The notes below the pieces were generated by a model. That model was not told the origin of the DNA. It did not search any database and saw only the letters and a program-made list of their open reading frames with translations. DNA of 64,000 nucleotides from Aphrocallistes beatrix (taxonomy: Eukaryota; Porifera; Hexactinellida; Sceptrulophora; Aphrocallistidae): the NCBI GenBank assembly GCA_963281255.1, contig OY725488.1, positions 2,021,986 to 2,085,985 of the forward strand, in the 5' to 3' direction. The number at the start of each line of letters is the position of its first letter. The stretch's first letter is position 1. The position numbers and the translations under genes are program-made. Below are positions 34,600 to 45,576 of this stretch, piece after piece.

Positions 34600-36262
34600 G
34601 TGAGTTTAGATTTACTTACTAATCTATCATTTGGAAAGTCCTTCACAGATATAGTAAATTTTGAATACTCTTTGAATTCATTCATTTATTGAGTTTCCAA
34701 CTTTGTTTCTTATATTTTTGTAACTATATCATTAATTATCTGATTATATATTCTATTTTGAAAGGATAAATTAATATAGTAACCTTGAATCTGTTTGATG
34801 CTCGTTTGATGAAAACCATACATACTGACAATATATCCTTGATTTTCAAATGTTTCTCACGAACATTTTTTAAATACTATTTGTTTACAAAATTGCATTG
34901 ATAGTTATGGATTCTGGTATTTAGTTTTCTATATCCTAGTCATATTGGTATTATTTCTCAAGATATAGATATGAGACAAATATAAACTTTAAGAGTTTGA
35001 AATTTATAAATTTAGATTTGGTGACATATTGGTATCAGTATAATAGAGTATTTGAATAGACCGATGTTTGTAGACCTGGAAAGTTGTGTAAAGATTTAAA
35101 AATCGATTTACAGAGTTTAAAAAGTAGGGAGGAATTCCATAAATTGGTTTGCAAGGTCCGCCGAGAGCAGTTGTGACCGAAGGTACGAATGGTTATGAAA
35201 TCAAATATAATCATTTGGGGAAAATATTTCATCTAAGATTTCAACTTTCAAATCGATTGTATTAGCTTACATTTGTCTTCTTATGTGAAATAGCGAATTT
35301 ACTTGAAAATGCAGTGAAATCGTTTAATTTTACACGAGGTTGAAAACACCATTTTCAGGTACAGATTGAGTTCAAATTAGGTGCTACATCCCAGAATGAT
35401 GGTATCAAAATGCAACTACTATGTTTTTAAATCTATCACATGTCTTTGATTGTACAATTTGGTGTTCAAATATGATTAAATTTTCTACCTCCATTTCTTC
35501 AAAACATAATATCTCATCTCCTGAAATGTATAAAGTTTTATTTGCTCATAAAAATACTATCACAGCTCTGGAGACGATACTACACCACATTCGTACGTCA
35601 TTATTTTTAGTCAAACGATTCCACAAATTATTATTATTTTTGAAGCAATATAACTCCAAATACAACCTTATTTTCATTTTTTGGAACTGATATGGTGAAA
35701 TAGCGGGAAAAATACATTATTTAAAAGACTTTCAATTCACGACCTATTTAACATTAGTCATGACTAGGATAATAGATGAAATTTATAAGATTTATTTGTA
35801 TAACGGTTTAGTTTTATATGTAGCATGTAGTAACTAATTGTGAACTTAACGGTGATAGAATAAATAAAATACTGACTTTGGCCATTATTTAACGTGTTAT
35901 TATAAATTTAATTATTCAAGCATGTATTGTATATTCACTTAATACTAAGGCTACCATTTAAAATTTTGATTTTCTTTTAATTACAATTAAACCTGGTGAT
36001 TATATTAAACAACAACCTTATGATCTATTTGCTTAAATATTGTGAAACTGGGAACGAATAGAAGTGATAATAATCTAAAGCAGGAATGAATACAAAAGCT
36101 AGGAATCATTGACATAGTATATAACACTTATGAATTTAATAGTACAAATATTACTAACGATTAATATAAGAAGTAAATGATTCCTATGGACTATATATGG
36201 CTTTTAAGTTTTAACTAACGTTATTACAGTAAATGTTGGATATAGTGATATTATATATTGTA

Positions 36263-36702
36263 AGAAGCGCACTTCGCTTGCTTGCACTGCGCGGCTAGCG
36301 GACACTTTGTGTCCGCCAGAGACGCTCTACGGCCGCCTGGGGTCACAATGATTAATTATGAAGGAGAGAACATCTCTAAATATGTCTGTCCTACTTTTAT
36401 AATCGATATCACACGAAAAATTACCAAATTTGTCAATTTTTAAAATTTTGATGTGTAATGATGACGTCATAACAGAATGATGAATCATCATTTTTTATGA
36501 TAGTTGCATCATATATGAGAGATATTTATATACACATTCTATTGAAATTTCAGCCTTCAACGACTTAAAATGGCTGAGTTATGGTCGAAAAACTGACATT
36601 TCTAATTAATAATGGTGACAATGACGTCATAATTCCATGATGAGTCGACGTTTTCGTCTGAGCTCAGAACTTAGTGGAGCCATAGCCAAAAGAATCCCAC
36701 AT
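36263..36702 (-). repeat. Family A repeat, 5' microsatellite end missing
   Basis: Reverse orientation: 'gaagcgcacttcgcttgc' tail, hairpin 'gcggacactttgtgtccgc', middle block with two TGACGTCA palindromes (about 36464 and 36624), ending at 'aaaagaatcccacat'. The second GC hairpin has lost pairing. Confidence 0.85.
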
Positions 36703-38272
36703 TTATAGTCCAGGACCACGGAGGATCAACCAAGCAAGGCCTCCTTGACCAAAACTAAGTCCATGCCACTTTTGCATATTTGGGCAATTTTTTTAATGCA
36801 AGCTGAAATATTTGGGGGCCGCCTAAATAATTCGGACAATTCCGGATTCAGCAAATCCTACTAAGTGATCATAGAGAGTGTAGATTTGAGTTTATTTGAA
36901 CTCATGGAATTTAGTGGAGAAAAACAAGGGATCACTCGATGGGGTTACTAGGAGGTTTGAAATTGGAATGTTGCACATCTTGCGTCGTCAAGGAAAATAT
37001 TCAGCTCAAATATGGTCATGTGACCCCTCAAATTTCTCCAAATATATTTTGAATACGAATATCAACATTAAAACATAATTGATTATGTTATGCCTAGTCC
37101 AACCAAGACTATCTGGCATGGGAATTTACAGTCACCGCCCCCTGACTGCACAGTAATTTTCCAAACCGGGGCGAGTTGGGGAAAACAATAAAAAGTCCTG
37201 GGCCTTTATATGATTCTGGCTTATGTGGATGAATGAAATCCGGGGACGCAGAATCAAACTCGGGGCAAATATCCTTGATGCCCCCCACCGGGACCTCCCT
37301 TGTTTACAGTATGTCCCAAAATTATTGGCAACTTCGTCTAATATTAAACATATGTTTAGGAAAAGTATTATAATTTCAAGATACATTATTTTATTTTTAC
37401 AAATTTCTTGATAAATTTGACTAATTTTTCAGATCTTAAATCTTGCTGAATCCTTTAACAAATACTAAAAAATTAAACTACTTATTATTAAGCAACATAT
37501 TCCCCTTTAATATCCACACACATTTTCCACCAGTACTGCTTTGGATTCTGGAAGTGTTAAGGTTTTCCTCTTGAAGGGTAAAAAAGTCCTCAACGGCGGA
37601 TATCACCTCATCATTTTTCCGATATTGCTTCCCAACCAAATGTTTTTTTATGTTCGGAAACAGATGGAAGTTAGATGGTGCCAAATCGTAGGGTAGATGG
37701 TCAATCAGTTCGAAGCCACAGTCACGTATAGCAGCCATGGCAACTATCGACTTGTGAAAGGGGCATTGTCCTGATGAAACAAGAGCCCCTTCGCCAGCTT
37801 CTCACGACGTTTGGTCTTGATAGTCTCGAGTAACTGCCTCAGCAAACAGGCATAGTAGTCTCGGTTTATGGTTTGGCCCTTTGGAAGGTGATCCATGAAC
37901 ACAATGCCATTTGCATCCCACAAAGCTGAGGACATGACCTTCCCCGCAGACGAAACGACCTTGGCTATTTTACAGGGGGTAAAGACGTGTGTTGTCTCCG
38001 GTTTAAAGTGATAGACCCAACACTCATCCTGAGTTAGGAAGTTCGATAAAATTACCTGGATTTCCTCAAAACGCTCCGAGTTCTTACTTGATATGTCAAA
38101 CCTTATGTGCTTTTGATCAGGGTTGGAAGACGTGGCGGTACCCATCAAGCAGAAACCTCTGACATTTCAAGTTCTGTACTCAGAATGTTCTCAGCTCTCT
38201 AAGTGATATTCAAACAACATTCGCTATCTGATTGATGGTCAATCGTCTATCATACATCACCATCATAGGCGT

Positions 38273-38703
38273 CGGACCCACCCGGTCACCCGGCATGGGC
38301 CGGGCGGTCCTAAGTGGCTGCCCGGCACTACCCGGCCCATGCCCGGCTCTACCCGGACTATGCCCGGTTCTACCCGGCACCGTCAGTTATGGGATTGATA
38401 GGCCCAGAGGGCCTACCTGGCTGGGTACAAGCTTACCCGATACATTCCCAAAGTCCTAGAACCGTGTATCATGCAGTTTAACCGCGCAACAAGTGAACAG
38501 GTAGCTCAGTAGTGAATTTCCCGTCTTGGGAAACCACTATCGCAATACAGTCGAGTAGATTATGATAATAGTCGATTTCTATAGAGTTTTAGTTATGTTA
38601 GTGAATTGTGAGTGTGATATTTATTTATGCCATGAATGTAGCGGCCCCGGAATCGATTGGGCCGACCCCAGAGCCTTCGGGCCAGCGGGCCCATTTATGA
38701 CGC
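38273..38703. mobile_element. GC-rich insertion in mariner with 21-bp tandem repeat
   Basis: The ends 'ggcgtc' and 'gacgcc' are short inverted repeats flanked by TA, consistent with a TA-targeting MITE, but the terminal repeats are only about 8-10 bp. The left part is strikingly GC-rich with three 21-bp units of tgcccgg..ctacccgg (38319-38381). The middle is AT-rich. Confidence 0.5.
38319..38381. repeat. GC-rich tandem repeat, 3 x 21 bp
   Basis: Three units beginning tgcccgg at 38319, 38340 and 38361. A multiple of three leaves an open frame of CPALPG-like repeats, which is not evidence for a gene. Confidence 0.85.
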
Positions 38704-39173
38704 CTATGATCACCATGTAGTGAACACGATCAATGTTTTCCTGGGTGGTAGCAGTTGCAGGCCGTCTAGCCCGTGGATCAGCTTCTAGTATCCCTCTACC
38801 CTTCTTAAATTCAGCTGCCAACTTTTGCACTGTTGACAAACCTGAAGTGGTATCCCCTAATGTAGCAACCATATCAACATGAATGTCCTTGCGAGTTAAA
38901 CCCTTCTTCTGCAGGTATTTGTTAACACCGCGATGCTAAATATTTTATGAAAATGGTTGAAATAAATGCATGCAGAATTGCATTGATCTAGCATAACTCC
39001 TTCATAGTCAACCTACGAACATTTCAGTCGACCCTCGTAAATAATCTTGAAACTCCGAAATACGGTACTTCTGATATACTACAACTTTCGAAATACGGCA
39101 ATTAAGTAAACTCCATTTTCAATGCAAAATTACCTCCGAGGTGCGACAATTTCTGACAAACGCACACTTAGCG

Positions 39174-39380
39174 AAATGATTTAAGAAACTGCCAGGCACA
39201 GAAAGCTGATTTTTGGCATGTGGGAGTCTTTTAACTATGGCTCCACTTAGTTCTAACCTCAGACGAAATGTCAACTCATCATAGACTTATGACGTCATTG
39301 TCATCCTTTATGATTAGAAATTTCAGTTATTCTACCATAACTCAGCAAACTGTAAATGTTAGAAGGCTGAAATTTTAATC
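39174..39380 (+). repeat. Family A repeat, internal fragment
   Basis: From 'gatttaagaaactgccagg' to 'gaaggctgaaattttaat', with one intact TGACGTCA near 39291. Both ends are lost. Confidence 0.85.
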
Positions 39381-40082
39381 ACAGGCGGACATTAATGTTC
39401 CTTACAATTTAGTGCTATAATTATCCCTAGATAATGAGTTAGTATACATATAATACGTCTTCATTACGCAATCATGAGATTCCAAATTTTAAGATATAAT
39501 TCCATTGAAAATATTTTCCAATATGTTGACTATTATGGGAAGAATTGGGATGAAATTGTAGTTTTGTACTACACCAAGCACTATTTGGAGGCTTTTCTTT
39601 CCTAAAATAATCAATTGGCTCAATAAGCTCAAAAAAGAATTCAAAGTTCTTCTACTAAGTGGGCATTTTATGTCAACCTGAGGCCCAATGGGTTTTCCTA
39701 TTAATTGTTACCTATATTTTTTGATGCATATTCATTGATTTTCTATTTAAATGATGCCTATGTACGAATGGCATGGGAGAGATTAAAATATATTATTCTA
39801 AAAATGTCTATTCTAGATGTCACACATTATTATGTTAAGCCATCATGACGTCATGACGACAAGACTAAAAGTCTAAATCTATTTTCTGTCGTGAAAGTAT
39901 CTTTATTTCATTTTTTTACTTGTTGTATCCAATATTAGCTAACCACAGACTAGTTGGGACTGTTTTCCCGATTCATGAAAAGCGGAAGCACACTATCTTT
40001 CCTTCTATTGATAAGCTTATGATAATTCAATTTATATATATATAGATATACTAACATATACATGATCTACAATAGCATATAC

Positions 40083-41147
40083 ACTACTAGTACAAAAGTA
40101 TTTGTACATTTCATTTTTTATGTACATTTGATACTAAATGGGTATATTCATGAAGATCAAAACTTTTTAACTGTATGTGATAGATCTAATCGGATTTCAA
40201 ATTCAAAATCTGCGCATTCGAATTAGTTAGTATTGTAGAGTGTTGTAGAATCTTTCTGTTCAATTCTTCACAATCTTTGCAATTTATCAATCACTACCAC
40301 CTTTTGGCACATATGTCCTAATTAACCACTATTCATGATGTTGATGAATTACCTCTTGTTCCATAGGTTGATAATTTACTTATTGGGTTGGGCAATTTAT
40401 TAGAAATCTAACTCTTACTAATTCGAATATGAGAATCTTTAATCAGACACTTAATATCGAGATTGAATACATTTGCATTCATGAAAATATCCAATTAGCA
40501 CTATTTGTATAGGACAGGGGTTCTTAAACTAGGGGCGTAAGGATATTGTAAAGGGGGCGTAATACCGGATGAAAATGTAAAATGATCAATAATAGAATTG
40601 TATCACCTTTAGCAAAATTAAGTCTTCTTCAAAGTGTGTTTTAGATTACTAATGACGAAGCCAAAAGTGAATTTCTGATGTCTCATACGACATCATGTTA
40701 AATTATAACAACTTTAGATCAATTCATATGTATATAGTATTGTAGACAATAGTTTTAGATTCCAGTATCGATACTATACCTTCCTATACCTAATGGCTAG
40801 TTGTGCTAAAAAGAGGAAATATTTGGATGACTACATCAAATATGGGTTTACTGTCATTAGTAATGCTATCTCTAACACACCCCAAAGAATAAAAAAACTT
40901 GTGAAAAGAAACAGTTACATCCTTCACATTGATAGAGTTGTTTGATTTAAATAGATATTCTTAATTATATTAGAAAATAGGTGTGTTCTCCGTGTTTTGT
41001 ATTCTGAAAAAGTGTAAGTGTAGCCGCGTAGGGGGCATGATAATTCACAGATTGGCCAAGGGGGGCATGGAGTCTAAAAGTTTAAGAACCCCTGGTATAG
41101 GACATATTAGAGTCTAAAAATAGTTTTGTCCTGTTAGTTAGTGTACA
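40083..41147. mobile_element. Tc1-type MITE interrupted by a hAT MITE
   Basis: The left end 'cactactagtacaaaagtat' and right end 'atagttttgtcctgttagtt..gtg' are imperfect inverted repeats with TA flanks. Inner sequence matches the insertion inside family A at 48994-49540 (actaaatgggtatattcatgaag). The hAT MITE at 40515-41094 splits it. Confidence 0.65.
40515..41094. mobile_element. hAT-type MITE with perfect 8-bp target duplication
   Basis: Ends 'caggggttcttaaact' and 'agtttaagaacccctg' are perfect inverted repeats of classic hAT form. The octamer gtatagga flanks both sides exactly (40507-40514 and 41095-41102). It is non-coding, 580 bp. Confidence 0.92.
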
Positions 41148-41742
41148 ATAAGAAATGAAAACTATTGGAGTTTACTTATACTAATAAAAATATCCTTCAG
41201 TATGTGTTGTCAGTTATATATGTACATATATCTAATTTGTTATTGGTGCACCCTATAATGGTTGTCGCTCAATAGCTGTGAATGCATATTAAAGTAATTA
41301 ACTATGAGTATTTGAATACTGAAGATATCCTAATCTGTACTGTTCACTTAAACTGAAAGATTACACAATTCAACTAGGGATAAATATCTTACTTTATAGT
41401 ATACTATAAGATCCCAGAGAAGGATTTGTATTTAGAATTAGCTACGATTATTTATGTTATAGTATCATCTGAATATTTTTCTGGACGCTTGCACAATTAT
41501 TTTTTATCCATTTCATACATTAAGAAGGTACATCGATTTTGCCTATAATATTTTCCAATTTATTTTATGATCACAATTCTATTTAGCTTTTTATGCCATA
41601 GTATGCCACCATTATTATTTTGTATCTTCTTTTGATATGTTTCTGACTTAGAGTCATCTTAAATATTTCTTTAATTGGATTTATCGATTTTGTTACTTTC
41701 ATAAAATTCTAGAGGTCAAAATTTTCAATTTGTTTTCTATAG

Positions 41743-41930
41743 ATGATGCCACTGATATAGAAGTCGAGGATCTTTTCCAAGAAATTTGTTTAATGAAAAA
41801 AATAGGTTCTCACCCAAGAATAGTTAAATTTTTAGGATGTGTGGTTATTTCTCGTCCTATATGCTTAGTCCTTGAATTCATTCCTTTTGGTGATCTATTA
41901 TCAATTTTAAGAAAGTTAAGAGGAGAATTG
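41743..41930 (+). CDS. Receptor tyrosine kinase exon: alphaC helix to hinge
   Basis: The exon lies between the acceptor ttttctatag and the donor ttg|gtaagt. It starts in phase 1 to match the donor at 34599, is 188 bp long and ends in phase 0. It encodes DDATDIEVEDLFQEICLMKK, containing the alphaC glutamate, then IGSHPRIVKFLGC, the beta5/hinge sequence CLVLEFIPFGDLLSIL and RKLRGEL. The order (alphaC, HP.IV..LGC, LVLE(F/Y)) and the 'DDAT' after VAVK(L/M) strongly resemble FGFR/Ret/Cad96Ca-like kinases. The catalytic loop (HRD) and DFG exons were not found downstream within the window, so they lie beyond it or in exons too short to recognise. Confidence 0.9.
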
Positions 41931-42086
41931 GTAAGTATTTATGTCATAGATATCTTTATTTTTATATACATACTAACATTATAAATCCTCTCCTAGCAAG
42001 AGCTTAAGCAATGATAACATTAAACCTTTTTTAATTATACGAATATTTATCCATGTTTGTACTTGACAATGCAATTTTGATTTACA

Positions 42087-42995
42087 CAAGTGCGCTTCGC
42101 TTGCTTGCGCTGTGGGGCTGGCGGACACAAATTGTCCGCCGGAGGCCCCCTTTAAACTCCTAGACTCACATTGAGTAATTATAGGGTAGATAACATCTCG
42201 AAATACGTCTGCCTTGCTGGTATAATCGATATCACTCTCAAAATAACAAAATTTGTCAATTTTGTCATCAATTTTGCTGAGAGTTGTATCATATTTGGAT
42301 ATATCAACATACACATTCTATTCAAAATTAATCCTTCTAAAATGGAGTTATAACCGAAAAACTGAAATTTCTAATTATCAAAATGTAACAATGACGTCAT
42401 AATTCCGTGATGATTCGAGATTTTCGTATAAGGTCAGAACTTGGTGGACCCATATCTAAAAGTCTCTCACATGCAAAATTCAACTTTCTATGCATGGCAG
42501 TTTCTTCAATCAATTCATTATAGATAGTTGATAGATACAGGGTGTTTCATCGATTGTATCACGTAAATAATTTGAAATTACTAGGTAAATATTTTCCTAA
42601 TCATCTTCCCCTTTTACGATGTTGTTTAACACCCTCTGGCATTTGTGTGACAACAAAATGGACAAGCTAGATGACAAACAAAAGAAGATCAAGATGGTGG
42701 AATTCTCCCATAAAAATCAGTCCTATTCAAGATTACCCCACACTTCTAAGGTTTACCCGCCCAAAATGACTGAATCGGAAATGAGTTATCCCACATTAAT
42801 GATGTTTTGAAATAATTTGCTTTTATTCCAACGGTTTGCTTCATTGTTTTTCATAAATGTCAAAGGATTTCCTTTCAAAAGCAACCAAAATAACTAAATT
42901 ATCTCAATCACAAATGAAATGAAAGCAATTTACTTTTGTGTGTAATCAATGAAACACCCTGTATATACATTAATCGAGTTTTAATAGTAAGGATA
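42087..42995 (-). repeat. Family A repeat, split by a MITE
   Basis: Reverse-oriented: 'acaagtgcgcttcgcttgc', hairpin ggcggacac..gtccgcc, middle block with TGACGTCA near 42393, 'caattcattatagata', then the MITE at 42538-42961, then the terminus 'cattaatcgagttttaatag'. The second palindrome is lost. Confidence 0.88.
42538..42961. mobile_element. Mariner-type MITE inserted in family A
   Basis: Ends 'cagggtgtttcatcgattg' and 'caatgaaacaccctg' (imperfect inverted repeats of about 36 bp), flanked by TA (42536-42537 and 42962-42963). Length 424 bp. A short ORF at 42619 shows no transposase motif. Confidence 0.88.
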
Positions 42996-43024
42996 TGTTG
43001 GATGATAATGAATCCTTTGACAGA

Positions 43025-43140
43025 CAGTACACCCTCGGTTATCGGAAGCCCCCGTTTGTTAGCTCGAAGATTGGTGTTCGGATAAGTGAAATTTTTCGGA
43101 TAAGCGAAATACGTATTTGACGATCTTAAGTACACATGTA
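43025..43140. repeat. Left terminus of Tigger-like element
   Basis: 'cagtacaccctcggttatcg' followed by repeated 'ttcggataagcgaaat' blocks is the usual form of a Tigger/jerky end. The matching right end was not found after the transposase. Confidence 0.55.
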
Positions 43141-43381
43141 CATACCTACTTAGATGTTGATAAAGAAATATTGTATCATGAATACTTAGTATGTATAACC
43201 AAACAAATTGTGCTTTTTATGCTACGCACAATTTTAGAACATACATTTTTAAGGAATTAATATATTCCTAGTTCCTGTGTATTGTGATGAACGATTATAT
43301 TAGACCCATATTTACTAGTTATTTACAATTGAATATCTCCAATTACGAAATCCCAGCTATCGTATATAGTCTTCAGTTAAA

Positions 43382-44640
43382 ATGGCGTCATTCCAACCTT
43401 CAAACTTGCAGTCAGGTAGCAGTGGACAGAAAAGAAAAAGAAAAGTACTAAGTATCGAAGATAAACTTGTTGTATGCAAGCTTATAGCTGCAGGTATACC
43501 AGGCTAAACATGAAAGATATAAAAAGGACTGATTTGAGTTTTATGAGGGCGAAGACAGTGAAAATTGGTCGGTATCAGAAGCTAGATGAAGCGTTGTATA
43601 TTATAAGTAGTTTTCGGCAACAGAGAGAAAAAGGCCTTCATGTTACTGGACCAATACTGTGTGAAAAGGCAAAGATTTTGTTCCCACAACTCTATTCAGA
43701 TGTAAATAATAAATCTTTTACAGCGAACTCGGGATTTATATGACGCTTTTGTAAGAGGCATGGACTGAAAGAATTGAGTGTACAAGGGGAAAAAGCATCA
43801 GCTGATGTGGCGGCAGCTACTATTTATCTATAAAAGTTTCCGAGCCTAATTGAAGGCTACACTAAAGACCAGGTGTTTAACTGTGATGAAACAGACCTTT
43901 ATTATCGTCTTCTCCCGCAAAAGACTTTGGCCAGTGTCTTTGAAACGAGAGCAGATGGTTGGAAAAGAGCAAAAGATCGAGTTACAATAAGTGTATGTGC
44001 CAACATTACTGGCTCAATCAAGTTACTTCTTCTATTTATTGGGAAATATGATCATCCAAAATGTTTTAGCAATATTAATTTAGATGCGCTGCAAGTAACA
44101 TACATGAATCAAAAAAGTGCCTGGGTTAACGCCCACATATTTTCCACTTGGTTTAATACTATTTTCACTCGCTTTGTTCAAGAGAAATTGAAGGGAATGG
44201 ACCTACAGCCAAAAGCCTTGTTTGTTCTTGATAACTGCTCTGCCCACCCAGATGAAAGCCAAATAGTCTCTGATGAAGGTCTCATAGTGTCAAAATTCTT
44301 ACCTACAAATGTTACCAGCTTGATTCAGCCAATGGATCAGGGGGTTTTGAAGTCTATGAAACAAAGATACCGTGCCTCACTATTGCGAGAGCTTCTTTTG
44401 TCTCAAGACAAAGATATCGTTACATTTCTGAAGGAGATTACCATGATAAATGTTATCCAGTGAATTGCAACAGCATGGGATGAAATTATTCCACAGACCA
44501 TAAGACGTTCATGGCGGAAACTTGTACCTATTGAAGGAGAAGATGAACAGGAAATTTTACCTTCGAATGCAGAATTTACTAGCACTTTGCAAACACTAGG
44601 GTATGAACTTGAAGGAAGTGAAGTACAAGATTGGTTAGAA
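43382..44640 (+). pseudogene. Tigger/jerky (pogo superfamily) transposase pseudogene
   Basis: The start MASFQPSNLQSGSSGQKRKR leads into SIEDKLVVCKLIAAG (CENP-B-type N-terminal helix-turn-helix). Further on is VTGPILCEKAKILFP, typical of the second DNA-binding domain. The DDE domain contains FNCDETDLYY, ALFVLDNCSAHP and LIQPMDQGVLKSMK, so all three catalytic acids are still readable. There is a frameshift with a stop near 43500, a TGA at 43741 where W is expected, a TAA near 43831 and a TGA at 44461 again in place of W. The tail (ILPSNAEFTSTLQ, then VQDWLES) is the family's C-terminus. Inactive, but only mildly decayed. Confidence 0.9.
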
Positions 44641-44659
44641 AGTAATATGTATATTATTA

Positions 44660-45576
44660 CTTCCATACCTAAACCCTGGATTGATGTAATAATAGGAAAT
44701 GATATCCTTGTTGCCAGCCCTCAGCTTTGGTTCCCCATGTGTTGTACTGGAATGTTTTTTGAGATGTGGAATAGGAACTTACAATGCCCCAATCCACTGG
44801 TCTGGTTCTATACTTTGAGGATCTATGTAGGTTCAAACTCCCTGGTGCTATCTACCAGGACACAGTGTGAAAATGGCAATTTAGGGGAAATATGTCTCTG
44901 CATGCACAATAAATATAGTAAATGTATTATGAGCCTGTAAGTTATCATGTATGAGAAAACGATTGATCACTTTGAATCTTATTGCACTACTTAAATTTCT
45001 CTGCTTAGATGACGCAGCAGATTATAATCGAATTTTAACTCTTGTGGTTCTAGAAGAATATTGATAAATATTTACATGTAATGTTAATGAACAATAACAG
45101 GTGTTATATTTTAAATATTTTCAATCGATTAATGAATTTAGTATTTAAATCCATTGCAGGAATGTATATTGCATTTACTCCATCAATGTACAAACAATGG
45201 ATTTGCTAACTCATTTCCGATTAAGTCATTTAGGGTAGAGAAACCTTAGAAATGTGGGATCCCTGCTATAAATAGAATGGACCCCATGTCATTGCGGGTT
45301 TAATATATCTCCTAAAACTAATCAAAAGAATCCGTTTAAAATTAATTTAATAACATCATTTAATGTAATTTGTCTAAAAATAGACACTATTTTGGAAGCT
45401 TTCGTTAATAAATGAAATAATGTTCACACATTTGTTTAAAAGCAATGATATTGTTGGTGATAATTTGATTAGTATGCATATATTCATTTAGAAACATAAG
45501 AGTAGTAGTTATAGGGAAACTTTTCGAGTTAACAGGCGCTCATATTTTACACTAAGTAAGGATATATACGTATATA
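44660..45576. other. Non-coding stretch after Tigger relic
   Basis: It probably includes the 3' part of the Tigger element, but no end sequence was recognised. Nothing else is supported. Confidence 0.35.

Larger units (their letters stand above)
37307..38940 (-). mobile_element. Mariner element, decayed, with GC-rich insertion
   Basis: One end is 'cagtatgtcccaaaattatt' preceded by TA (37305-37306), typical of mariner. The other end, expected just right of 38940, could not be recognised. A mariner transposase relic runs through it on the minus strand and is split by an insertion at about 38273-38703. Confidence 0.7.
37478..38940 (-). pseudogene. Mariner transposase pseudogene
   Basis: From the N-terminus: GVNKYLQKKGLTRKDIHVD and MVATLGDTTSGLSTVQKLA (helix-turn-helix, about 38750-38940), then ENIDRVHYMV where the insertion falls. 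Past it, 37744-38148 contains LTQDECWVYHFKPET (first catalytic Asp), KVMSSALWDANGIVFMDHLP and GLLFHQDNAPFTSR (second Asp). The ORF at 37478-37738 contains MAAIRDCGFELIDHLPYDLAPSNFHLFP, where the third catalytic Asp of the usual 'APSD' signature is Asn. Frameshifts separate the segments. It is clearly dead; the altered third acid alone would abolish catalysis. Confidence 0.9.
34600..41742 (+). other. 7.1 kb RTK intron loaded with transposable elements
   Basis: It is bounded by gtgagt at 34600 and a pyrimidine-rich acceptor ttgttttctatag at 41742. The two flanking exons are in compatible phase, which supports the assignment. It holds family A copies, a decayed mariner with a GC-rich insert and a Tc1-type MITE with a nested hAT MITE, each listed separately. 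The stretch 34622-36262 holds nothing recognised. Confidence 0.8.

Noticed and set aside
37132..37386. ORF overlapping the left end of the mariner element
   Set aside because: It mixes flanking DNA and the mariner end; no domain or repeat partner supports it as a gene.
38490..38560. tRNA-like 'ggtagctcagtagtg' sequence
   Set aside because: It resembles an A box, but no B box or cloverleaf can be formed, and it lies in the insertion within the mariner relic.
41979..42314. ORF of 111 codons on the minus strand just after the RTK exon
   Set aside because: It lies across a family A repeat and the hairpin region; the same kind of shadow ORF appears in other copies.
42619..42810. ORF of 63 codons inside the mariner-type MITE
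   Set aside because: It is too short, has no helix-turn-helix or DDE motif, and lies within a non-autonomous element.
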